Position numbers and translations under genes: made by a program. A stretch of 30,902 nt of DNA from an uncultured Sutterella sp. (GTDB lineage Bacteria > Pseudomonadota > Gammaproteobacteria > Burkholderiales > Burkholderiaceae_F), in contig CAAFNI010000076.1 of assembly GCA_900764215.1 (NCBI GenBank), forward strand, positions 1 to 30,902. Reading direction: 5' to 3'. Positions 1 through 6,684 of the stretch are shown here, piece after piece. The notes beneath the pieces were generated by a model. It was given only the letters and a program-made list of their open reading frames with translations. It searched no databases and was not told the origin of the DNA. Position 1 is the first letter of the stretch; every line of letters starts with the position of its first letter.

Positions 1-224
1 GTGCATCCCTTCCGTAACAGTTTCGGGTTAATCGATCTTTGCCGACTCTCCCAAGATACACGCCTCACATCCGATTCCTGTTCGTCAGGCTGGTGCTTTG
101 CTATCGGCTTCCTCCATCGAGGTCGTTGCCTTCCCCGACTTGCCGAGTTGCTAGTCCTTCCCCTGTTCGGGCGGACAGCGGACTTTCACCGCATAGACAC
201 ACGTGCGCTGCTGGGCGCACAATG
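1..224. other. Unidentified hairpin-rich element at the window edge (possible mobile-element end or structured RNA)
   Basis: No convincing gene is present; the two short overlapping open frames have no recognisable family. The right end carries consecutive hairpins: CTGTTC/GGACAG with loop GGGC near 163-178, GCGG/CCGC around ACTTTCA near 177-191, and a perfect GTGCGC/GCGCAC pair with a 6-base loop at 203-220. It stops just before the ffs terminator. A chain of hairpins with a terminal one at a sharp boundary fits the end of an IS200/IS605-like element or a HEARO/IscB-type guide-RNA element. That assignment is from memory of similar multi-copy gut-bacterial sequences and is unproven. The left part lies outside the window. 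Confidence 0.3.
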
Positions 225-255
225 AAAAAGGCGCGATTCTTTCTGAATCACGCCT
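225..255 (-). terminator. Intrinsic terminator of ffs
   Basis: Reading the minus strand, AGGCGTGATTC pairs with GAATCGCGCCT (one G-U) around a 5-base loop, followed by TTTT. It lies about 40 bases after the SRP RNA 3' end. Confidence 0.75.
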
Positions 256-296
256 GAACGCCACCCGCCCAAAGAATGCGGAGAAGTCATGAAAAT

Positions 297-391
297 GGCG
301 AGCCTTGTCCTCGGCACTGCTGCTGACCAGTATGGCTGCTTCGTTCCCGACCTGACCAGGTGCCTGGGGACAGCGTGCGAGGGGACCCGCC
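297..391 (-). ncRNA. ffs: Signal recognition particle RNA (4.5S type)
   Basis: The RNA part of the signal recognition particle; it binds Ffh and brings ribosomes making membrane proteins to FtsY. The minus strand carries the diagnostic SRP core: CAGGUC, a GGAA tetraloop and GAAGCAGCC, at about 333-362, matching the E. coli 4.5S apical domain. The ends pair as a long hairpin: GGCGGGUC with GGCUCGCC, then CCUCG with CGAGG and GCAC with GUGC. The length of about 95 bases suits the short Alu-less bacterial form. It has its own promoter and terminator. The exact ends are set by the terminal helix and may be off by a few bases. Confidence 0.9.
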
Positions 392-400
392 AAGACCGAT

Positions 401-429
401 AGTCTACAGAAAGACGCAGTTTTTTGCAA
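401..429 (-). promoter_or_regulatory. Sigma-70-type promoter of ffs
   Basis: Minus strand: -35 TTGCAA (424-429), 17-base spacer, -10 TAGACT (401-406), placing the start about 10 bases before the mature SRP RNA 5' end. Confidence 0.6.
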
Positions 430-696
430 AATAACTTTCGTCAATCTTCCCAAGCCCCCTCCACATGCGGTCTCTTGGTGCTACTATAAGCTCACTTTCC
501 GGCGACGAATCCCCATTCGCCGCCCGTCTATTCCGGCACGGATTCATTCATAAGTCCTTCAAGTGCCATTTTCCCAAACATATCGTCCTTCACTCAGTCC
601 TGCGGCATTCACGCCGGTGCCCCTTGCGGTTTACGGCCGTCCGCCTCTTGACCAGCCGGTCGATCCGTCAGGTCAGTTTTACACACTGGAGTCATC

Positions 697-1020
697 ATGA
701 GCGAAATCATTCACGTCAACGACGAAAACTTTGAAGCCGTCGTCTCCCAGCCCAATGTCACCGTCATCGTCGACTTCTGGGCCCCGTGGTGCGGCCCCTG
801 CCGCATGCTTGCTCCGCGCCTTGAACAGGCCGCCGAAACGTTCGACGGCCGCGCCGTCATCGCCAAGTACAACTGCGACGAAGCCAGCCGCTTCGCCGGC
901 GAGTACAACGTGCGCGGCATCCCCACTCTGATCGCCTTCAAGAACGGCGAACACGTCGGAGAACGCACGGGACTGTGCGATCAGGAAACGCTCAACGCCT
1001 TCATCGAATCCCACCTCTAA
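697..1020 (+). CDS. trxA: Thioredoxin
   Basis: Small cytoplasmic dithiol-disulfide oxidoreductase that reduces ribonucleotide reductase, PAPS reductase and oxidised proteins, and is itself reduced by thioredoxin reductase. The 107-residue length is standard. The active site WCGPC is at residues 31-35 (redox cysteines 32 and 35), followed by the thioredoxin fold with the conserved cis-proline segment GIPTL near residue 74. GGAG lies 5 bases before the ATG, supporting this start. It sits directly upstream of rho in the same direction, as in many proteobacteria including E. coli. No confident promoter was found in the 267 bases between it and the divergent ffs promoter. Confidence 0.97.
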   Translation: MSEIIHVNDENFEAVVSQPNVTVIVDFWAPWCGPCRMLAPRLEQAAETFDGRAVIAKYNCDEASRFAGEYNVRGIPTLIAFKNGEHVGERTGLCDQETLNAFIESHL

Positions 1021-1038
1021 GCCGTCAGCTCGGCAGTC

Positions 1039-1063
1039 GGAGCCGCATGCCGCGTGCGGCTCC
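1039..1063 (+). other. Hairpin between trxA and rho
   Basis: GGAGCCGC pairs perfectly with GCGGCTCC around a 9-base loop, with an extra A-T pair inside. A pyrimidine stretch follows but no T run, so it is not a standard intrinsic terminator. It may protect the trxA mRNA end or form part of the rho leader. Confidence 0.5.
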
Positions 1064-1125
1064 TCTCCCCATCACCTCCAATACGCCCCTCCGACGAACC
1101 GTCTTCTCGGATCGTCAAATCCGCT

Positions 1126-2382
1126 ATGCATCTTTCCGACCTCAAGTCCCTTCACATCTCGCAACTGCTCGACATCGCCTACGCGCTCGAAATCGACAAC
1201 GCCCAACGCATGCGCAAGCAGGAGCTCATGTTCGCCATTCTCAAAAAGAAGGCCAAAACCGGCGAACAGATCTTCGGAGACGGCACGCTCGAAGTGCTTC
1301 CCGACGGCTTCGGCTTTCTGCGCAGCCCGGATACGTCCTATCTTGCGAGCACGGACGACATCTACATCTCGCCCTCCCAAATCCGCCGCTTCAACCTTCA
1401 CACCGGCGACTCAATTGAAGGCGAGGTGCGCACGCCCAAGGACGGCGAACGCTACTTTGCGCTCGTTCGCGTCGACACCGTCAACGGCCTGCCGCCCGAA
1501 AACATCAAGCACCGCATGCTCTTCGAGAACCTGACGCCGCTCTTTCCGAACGAGCATCTCGTCCTTGAGCGCGACATGAGGGGCGACGAGAATCTCACGG
1601 GCCGCATCATCGACATGATCGCCCCGATCGGCAAGGGACAGCGCGCCCTGATTGTCGCGCCTCCGAAGTCCGGCAAGACGGTTCTGATGCAGCACATCGC
1701 CCACGCCATCATTGCCAACCACCCCGACGTCACGCTCTTCGTGCTGCTCATTGACGAACGCCCCGAGGAAGTGACCGAAATGCAGCGCTCCGTCAAAGCC
1801 GAGGTCGTCGCCTCAACCTTCGACGAACCCGCCGCCCGCCACGTCCAAGTGGCTGAAATGGTGATCGAAAAGGCCAAGCGCCTTGCCGAAAGCAAGCGAG
1901 ACGTCGTCATTCTTCTCGACTCCATCACGCGTCTCGCCCGCGCCTACAACACCGTGATCCCGTCCTCGGGCAAGGTGCTTACCGGCGGCGTGGATGCCAA
2001 CGCCCTTCAGCGCCCGAAGCGTATCTTCGGCGCCGCCCGCAACCTTGAGGAAGGCGGCTCGCTCACGATCATCGGCACCGCTCTCGTCGACACGGGTTCG
2101 CGCATGGACGACGTGATCTATGAAGAATTCAAGGGCACGGGCAACAATGAAATCCATCTTGAGCGCCGCATGGCCGAAAAGCGCGTCTATCCGGCCATCA
2201 ACCTCAATCGCTCGGGCACCCGCCGCGAGGAGCTGCTGCTCAAGCCGGACGTCCTGCAGAAGGTCTGGATCCTTCGCAAGTTCCTCTACGACATGGACGA
2301 GCTCGAAGCCATGGAATTCCTGCTCGACAAGATGAAGGCCACGAAGACCAACACGGAGTTCTTCGAGCTCATGAAGAAGTAA
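1126..2382 (+). CDS. rho: Transcription termination factor Rho
   Basis: Hexameric RNA-dependent ATPase and 5'-3' translocase that ends transcription of untranslated RNA. The 418 residues match the E. coli length (419) and align end to end: N-terminal helical domain with the RMRKQE motif (residues 28-33), cold-shock-like RNA-binding domain with GFGFLR (61-66) and RRFNL, Walker A APPKSGKT (178-185), Walker B-type ILLDSITRLARAYN, and the C-terminal EEFKGTGN segment. An ATG 24 codons upstream also lies in frame, but homology begins at MHLSDLK, so the later start is chosen. No clear Shine-Dalgarno sequence precedes it. It may share a transcript with trxA. Confidence 0.98.
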   Translation: MHLSDLKSLHISQLLDIAYALEIDNAQRMRKQELMFAILKKKAKTGEQIFGDGTLEVLPDGFGFLRSPDTSYLASTDDIYISPSQIRRFNLHTGDSIEGEVRTPKDGERYFALVRVDTVNGLPPENIKHRMLFENLTPLFPNEHLVLERDMRGDENLTGRIIDMIAPIGKGQRALIVAPPKSGKTVLMQHIAHAIIANHPDVTLFVLLIDERPEEVTEMQRSVKAEVVASTFDEPAARHVQVAEMVIEKAKRLAESKRDVVILLDSITRLARAYNTVIPSSGKVLTGGVDANALQRPKRIFGAARNLEEGGSLTIIGTALVDTGSRMDDVIYEEFKGTGNNEIHLERRMAEKRVYPAINLNRSGTRREELLLKPDVLQKVWILRKFLYDMDELEAMEFLLDKMKATKTNTEFFELMKK

Positions 2383-2409
2383 GAAATCCGGCAGGAATCC
2401 CACGAAAAA

Positions 2410-2437
2410 AGGCACCGTCAAACAACGGTGCCTTTTT
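2410..2437 (+). terminator. Intrinsic terminator after rho (bidirectional)
   Basis: AGGCACCGT/ACGGTGCCT with a 6-base loop, then TTTTT. A run of six A on the left side lets it also stop minus-strand transcripts coming from hemD, which ends at 2487. Confidence 0.9.
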
Positions 2438-2486
2438 CTTCGGAGCAGTCAACATTCATTATGTCGGCTTTTTCCATCCCGACCGA

Positions 2487-3263
2487 TCAGAGGAGATTGG
2501 CGCGTATGTGCTCGGCGACAACCTCGTCGTCGGTGCACGTCACCTCAATATGATGAAAGCCTGCTTCCTGCAGACGCCGGACAATGCGAGGATGAAGCGT
2601 GACGGCTGTCCCGTTCGTCACCCAGTCGCGGACTTCCGAGACGGGACGGATTGCATGGAAAAGTGCGTCGACCGCGTCCGTGCTCGTGATGTAGATGATC
2701 GGAGAGGGACCGTGGGCCGCCATGAGGATGTCGCTGCGCTGCTCGGGCGTAAGTTCAAGCGGCACTCGAACGTAGATGCACATCGTGATGACGTCCGAGC
2801 CGATGCTTCTGAATTGCTCGGGAAGCCACTCGCGCCCAGTCTGCCCGCGCAGGAAGAGAACGCGCGAAGGCGCTCCGCGGTGCTTGAGAATCTCCCAAAG
2901 CGCCTCGCTTCCGGAATCGACGGCATCGCCCTTCGGGTAGACGAGCTTGACGTCGTCTCCCCAAGCGGCGCGGATAACCTTGGCGGTGCCCTCGCCCACC
3001 GTGGCGAGCGTTATATGTGCAGGCCAGGCCTTCACCCAGTGCGCCGCGGCCGCAACCGATGCGGGACTCGGGAGAATAACCATTTCGACGTCATCGAGAG
3101 TGTCCAGCCGCTCCTGCACGAGCTCGCAGTCCTCCTTGCCGGGAAGTTCGATTCGAAATGCGGGCCAGCGCCAACATTCAATGCCTTCCTTGCGAAGCAC
3201 GCCGGCGAGCCGATTATTTGCTTCGCCGGGGCGCATCAAAATGACGGGCCTTTGTAAAGCCAT
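2487..3263 (-). CDS. hemD: Uroporphyrinogen-III synthase
   Basis: Closes the hydroxymethylbilane made by HemC, inverting ring D, to give uroporphyrinogen III for heme and siroheme. The 258 residues are the normal length for a single-domain HemD. The family is poorly conserved; the recognisable parts are the N-terminal ILMRPGEANNRLAGVL, the ILPSPASV segment typical of the first lobe, a GEGTA-like turn, FLRGQTGREWL, and a second-lobe IIYITSTDAV. GAGG lies 5 bases before the ATG. It begins 19 bases after hemC, so the two probably form one transcript. The hemX and hemY genes that often follow hemD are absent; the rho terminator comes next. Confidence 0.93.
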   Translation of the reverse strand: MALQRPVILMRPGEANNRLAGVLRKEGIECWRWPAFRIELPGKEDCELVQERLDTLDDVEMVILPSPASVAAAAHWVKAWPAHITLATVGEGTAKVIRAAWGDDVKLVYPKGDAVDSGSEALWEILKHRGAPSRVLFLRGQTGREWLPEQFRSIGSDVITMCIYVRVPLELTPEQRSDILMAAHGPSPIIYITSTDAVDALFHAIRPVSEVRDWVTNGTAVTLHPRIVRRLQEAGFHHIEVTCTDDEVVAEHIRANLL

Positions 3264-3282
3264 AAATTCCTCTTGACCTGAA

Positions 3283-4212
3283 TTAACCGAGAACTGCCTT
3301 CAGTATAGCGTCTGCACCCTTACGGCGCAGGTCCTCGACCACTTGAGCGGCAAGCGCTTCAGGCTCGGTCCAAGGACCGCGCGCTTCGCTTCGAATGGCT
3401 TCTCCGGTCTTATGATTGCCCACAAGCGCACGCAGGTAGAGCTCCTCGCCTTCGACAATACCGTAAGCGGCCAGCGGCACCTGGCAGGAGCCGCCCAGCG
3501 CTCTGGAGACGGCACGTTCCGCCGTGCAGCAGGCGCGAGTGTGCGGATCATTGATGAAGGCGAGCGCTTCGTGCATGACAGTGTTGTCGGAGCGAATCTC
3601 GATGCCGAGCGCTCCCTGCCCCGGCGACGGCAGGCTCACTTCGGCAGGAATGATCGAACGAATGCGGTCATGAAGCTCAAGTCGCTTGAGGCCGGCGGAG
3701 GCCATCACGAGCGCATCGTATTCGCCCGCATCGAGCTTGCGAAGACGCGTACCGACATTTCCGCGAACGGGAAGCACTTCGAGATGCGGGTAGTTCATGC
3801 GAAGCATGAGCTCGCGGCGAAGGCTGGCGGTACCCACCCGAGCACCCGCAGGCATCTCGTCAAGACTGGCATACTTCGGAGAGACGAAGGCATCGCGCGG
3901 ATCCTCCCGCTCGCTCACGGCAACAAGGTCGAAGCCTTCGGGCAACTCCATCGGCACATCCTTGAGGGAGTGCACGGCGAGATCGGCCTCACCCGCTTCC
4001 ATGGCTACCTCAAGCTCCTTCACGAAGAGGCCCTTTCCGCCCACCTTGGAAAGCGTGCGGTCAAGAATTTGATCTCCTCGCGTCGTCATGCCGAGCAACT
4101 CGACGCTTGCGCCCGGATAGCGGTCGCGAAGCACGGACTGGATGTGAAGGGCCTGCCACATGGCAAGGGGGCTTTCGCGGGTAGCGATGACGCAACGTTC
4201 GAAATTGGACAT
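3283..4212 (-). CDS. hemC: Porphobilinogen deaminase (hydroxymethylbilane synthase)
   Basis: Joins four porphobilinogen molecules into linear hydroxymethylbilane, the substrate of HemD. The protein has 309 residues, the usual size. The N-terminal ATRESPLAMWQ is present, as are the catalytic Asp in HSLKDVP (Asp85), the cofactor-binding stretch TRGD/RGNVGTRL, and the cysteine carrying the dipyrromethane cofactor in GGSCQVP (Cys243; Cys242 in E. coli). No clear Shine-Dalgarno sequence precedes the ATG, which is chosen by alignment to the family N-terminus. A strong GC hairpin sits 19-40 bases upstream in its leader. It leads the hemC-hemD unit and diverges from rpmE2. Confidence 0.97.
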   Translation of the reverse strand: MSNFERCVIATRESPLAMWQALHIQSVLRDRYPGASVELLGMTTRGDQILDRTLSKVGGKGLFVKELEVAMEAGEADLAVHSLKDVPMELPEGFDLVAVSEREDPRDAFVSPKYASLDEMPAGARVGTASLRRELMLRMNYPHLEVLPVRGNVGTRLRKLDAGEYDALVMASAGLKRLELHDRIRSIIPAEVSLPSPGQGALGIEIRSDNTVMHEALAFINDPHTRACCTAERAVSRALGGSCQVPLAAYGIVEGEELYLRALVGNHKTGEAIRSEARGPWTEPEALAAQVVEDLRRKGADAILKAVLG

Positions 4213-4230
4213 GGTGAATCTGAATGTCTG

Positions 4231-4252
4231 CCGTCCGCTCTGGCGCGGACGG
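4231..4252 (-). other. GC-rich hairpin in the hemC leader
   Basis: Perfect 8-base inverted repeat CCGTCCGC/GCGGACGG with a 6-base loop, 19 bases before the hemC start codon. There is no T run, so it is not a terminator. It could affect hemC translation or mRNA stability, or be a DNA operator. The rest of 4213-4541 holds the rpmE2 promoter and no gene. Confidence 0.5.
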
Positions 4253-4394
4253 ATCGGGTTCTAATAAAGGGAAAACCGAAAAGCAACGCTGGCCTTCCGG
4301 TCTTTTTGATTATTCTAACAGCCGAACTTTGCACGACGCTTAACACGATCGCAACCCGATCGTCCTCAGGTCCTCGAAAACCGTCGCTTGCCGC

Positions 4395-4423
4395 TTGCGC
4401 GCACCTTAAGGACGTGACATAAT
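4395..4423 (+). promoter_or_regulatory. Promoter of rpmE2 with extended -10
   Basis: -35 TTGCGC (4395-4400), 17-base spacer, -10 CATAAT (4418-4423) preceded by TGA, giving a TGn extended -10. The start codon is about 118 bases downstream, leaving a leader of roughly 110 bases. Confidence 0.6.
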
Positions 4424-4432
4424 TTCGTCCTT
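4408..4432. promoter_or_regulatory. Operator-like inverted repeat over the rpmE2 -10 element
   Basis: AAGGACG and CGTCCTT form perfect 7-base arms around an 11-base spacer that contains the -10 box and is nearly centred on it. A bound dimeric regulator here would block RNA polymerase. In many bacteria type B L31 genes are repressed by Zur; this site is not the AT-rich Zur sequence I know, so the regulator is unknown. Confidence 0.4.
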
Positions 4433-4541
4433 TCCCAGTTGGCACGTGGATTGGCATGCCTGTTGCAAGACCCGACGCATTCGGGCGAACTCGCAAGGCC
4501 GTCAGGGCGACCGACAACCAAAACTAGGAATTACCTTAAAA

Positions 4542-4829
4542 ATGAAGAAAGGCATTCATCCCGAATACCGCGAAGTCGCTTTCGTCGACCTCTCCATCAA
4601 CCAGACGTTCATCATCCGTTCCGCCGCTCAGACCCGCGAAACGATTGAAATCGACGGCGTGACCTACCCGATGTACAAGCTCGACACGTCCTCCGCCAGC
4701 CACCCGTTCTACACGGGCGCTCAGACGCGTATCGTCGAAGCCGGCCGCGTTGAAAAGTTCCGCGCCAAGTTCGCCGCCAAGCAGCAGGCCATGAACGCCG
4801 CTGCCGAAGCCGCCAAGGCCGCCAAGTAA
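4542..4829 (+). CDS. rpmE2: Ribosomal protein L31 type B
   Basis: 50S subunit protein in the L5/5S region that helps bridge the subunits. The start MKKGIHPEYR, the SSASHPFYTG core and the AGRVEKF motif identify type B L31. The zinc-binding cysteines of type A L31 (RpmE) are absent, as expected for the zinc-independent paralogue that replaces it under zinc shortage. At 95 residues it is longer than the usual 80-90 because of a C-terminal Lys/Ala-rich tail (about residues 76-95). An in-frame ATG lies 32 codons upstream, but AGGA 12 bases before this ATG and the family N-terminus favour this start. It is monocistronic, with its own promoter and terminator. Confidence 0.95.
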   Translation: MKKGIHPEYREVAFVDLSINQTFIIRSAAQTRETIEIDGVTYPMYKLDTSSASHPFYTGAQTRIVEAGRVEKFRAKFAAKQQAMNAAAEAAKAAK

Positions 4830-4874
4830 TATTGCCGGTACAGGCCCGCGCGGCCCATCCGCGCGCCGCTTCCA

Positions 4875-4910
4875 AAAAGGGCAGTCTCCGATACGTCGGA
4901 CTGCCCTTTT
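4875..4910 (+). terminator. Intrinsic terminator of rpmE2
   Basis: GGGCAGT/ACTGCCC plus CCGA/TCGG with a TACG tetraloop and a 2-base bulge, ending in TTTT. Flanking A bases lengthen the stem. Confidence 0.88.
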
Positions 4911-4963
4911 CATTTGCCTCGAAAAAACGGACAATGTCCGAAACTTCAAATTAGGAGCCTTCC

Positions 4964-6676
4964 GTGCTCAGCCAGAGATCCACTCCCGTCAAAATGTCCC
5001 AAGAAGCCGCCCGCAAGCTCCCGCGATGGAGTCTTCTTGCGCTTCTGACCATCTTTGCCTTCAGCGGATTTTGGGCAACAGGTCTCTGGACGCTTCGCGA
5101 TGCTCTGAGCTTCGGGACCGCCTCTGCCATGCTTGAAGGAGGCGCCAGCGCCTGGCTGATGCCCATGATGGCCGACTCTCCAATCACAGAGGCTGGTCCG
5201 CTCGCCGGCTGGCTCTCGGCCGTTATCATCGCCTTCAGCCGTCTGACGGGGGTCATGAACGACATCTCGGCCTTGCGCTTTGCGGCCTGCCTTCTCTTCG
5301 CGCTTACTACCGCCACTCTTTGGTATGGCACCTGGCACCTAGCTCGCCGCCCCGAAGCGCAACCCATCGCCTTTGCCTTCGGTGGCGAGGCGGGGCCGAG
5401 AGACTACGGCCGCGTCGTCGCTGACATGGCGGTGTTGCTCTTCGTCTCGACGTTCGGCATTCTCACGAGACAGCACGAAGCTCTACCCGACACCACGCTC
5501 CTCACGATGGCCGCCCTTAGTTTTTACGGTCTCACGCTCGGTCTCAGACGTCCGGTGCCTGGTGCTTTCATCGCGGGGCTTGCCGCCGGGCTAGCAGTCG
5601 TCTCCTCTACGCTCTTTGCCGGATGCTGGCTTCTTCTTTTGGCACTCATCACGATTCAATGCCTCAAGGCCTTCTCCCGCCATAGACCGAAGCGCCTTCT
5701 CATCACAGTCGCCGGCGCCCTTGCAGGCTTCCTGCCCTGGCCTCTGGCAGCCTTTTCGGTTGACCCCGCCAAGGCTGCCGTCTGGTTTGGCGAATGGCTC
5801 CCCGTCCAACTCTCGCACTTCTCGCTCGCCGGCCCCGAAACTTATCTCTGGTTTGCCAAGAATGCGCTCTGGTACCTCTGCCCCGTCTGGCCCTTCGCGA
5901 TCTGGGGCCTCTACGTCTGGCGCCATCAAATCCGGCTGACCCACATCCTGCTGCCGGCCGCAGCACTCATGGCCGGCATTCCCGCCGTAGTCTTCTCGTC
6001 ATTCCAAGCCTATGACACGGTGTTTCTCGCCTTTCTGCCAATGCTTTCCGTCATTGCCGCCTTTGGTCTCGTGACTGTGAGACGCGGTTACGAAAACGTG
6101 CTCGACTGGTTCTCGCTCACGATATTTACGCTGGGCCTTCTCGTCCTCTGGTCCTACTGGTTTGCCTGGGTCACTCACTTTGCACCCAAGATGGCCGAGT
6201 CTCTGCAGAAGCTCGCGCCGGGCAGCATTCCCGTTTTCGACTCTGGATTGGCGCTTGCCTCCTTCGTCTCCGTCATCTGGTTCATCTTCGTCGGCTGGCG
6301 CTTGACGCATCGCCCGATCGTCGTCTGGCGCGGTCCGTGGCTTGCCGCAGCAGGCATCACCGCTTTTTCCGCCTCGCTCGTCGGACTTTATCATTCGGCG
6401 CTTGATATCAACCGCTCCTACGAACCCGTCGTGAAAGCTGTCGCTCTGAACCTTGCGGACAAGGGCTTTAAATCCGGCGACCTCGTCTGCGGCAGCGGAC
6501 TCAACCATGGCCTGCAGGCGCTCTTCAAGCACTATGCCGGCCTTGACATCCTTGTGCGTGCCAAACCCGACGAGTGCCGCTTCACGATCGAACGAACCCG
6601 CAGCGGCACCGTTGTGCCCGACAGCTTCAGCCGTCCCCATACCGACGAAGCCTTCATCGTCATTCACAACCGTTAA
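4964..6676 (+). CDS. Membrane glycosyltransferase, ArnT/PMT-like (GT39/GT83-type)
   Basis: Polytopic inner-membrane protein of 570 residues with about 11-12 hydrophobic segments and a soluble C-terminal part (about residues 480-570). The layout resembles ArnT/dolichol-phosphate-mannosyltransferase-like enzymes, which move a sugar from a polyprenyl-phosphate carrier to lipid A or a protein in the periplasm. Supporting features are the acidic residues in the first periplasmic loop (ADSPITEAGPLAGWL), LTRQHEALPDTTLL in the second, and the aromatic-rich NALWYLCPVWPFA membrane segment. Donor and acceptor cannot be read from sequence. The GTG start is chosen because AGGAG lies 6 bases before it. The MATE gene follows after 8 bases, suggesting one transcript. 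Confidence 0.75.
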   Translation: MLSQRSTPVKMSQEAARKLPRWSLLALLTIFAFSGFWATGLWTLRDALSFGTASAMLEGGASAWLMPMMADSPITEAGPLAGWLSAVIIAFSRLTGVMNDISALRFAACLLFALTTATLWYGTWHLARRPEAQPIAFAFGGEAGPRDYGRVVADMAVLLFVSTFGILTRQHEALPDTTLLTMAALSFYGLTLGLRRPVPGAFIAGLAAGLAVVSSTLFAGCWLLLLALITIQCLKAFSRHRPKRLLITVAGALAGFLPWPLAAFSVDPAKAAVWFGEWLPVQLSHFSLAGPETYLWFAKNALWYLCPVWPFAIWGLYVWRHQIRLTHILLPAAALMAGIPAVVFSSFQAYDTVFLAFLPMLSVIAAFGLVTVRRGYENVLDWFSLTIFTLGLLVLWSYWFAWVTHFAPKMAESLQKLAPGSIPVFDSGLALASFVSVIWFIFVGWRLTHRPIVVWRGPWLAAAGITAFSASLVGLYHSALDINRSYEPVVKAVALNLADKGFKSGDLVCGSGLNHGLQALFKHYAGLDILVRAKPDECRFTIERTRSGTVVPDSFSRPHTDEAFIVIHNR

Positions 6677-6684
6677 TCCCCCTC

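Noticed and set aside
1..225. A 74-codon protein starting at the first base
   Set aside because: The overlapping frame is also open, neither resembles a known protein, and the DNA shows hairpins rather than coding constraint.
465..734. An 89-codon open frame overlapping the start of trxA
   Set aside because: No homology signal, low-complexity Arg/His/Ser content, no ribosome-binding site, and overlap with trxA in another frame.
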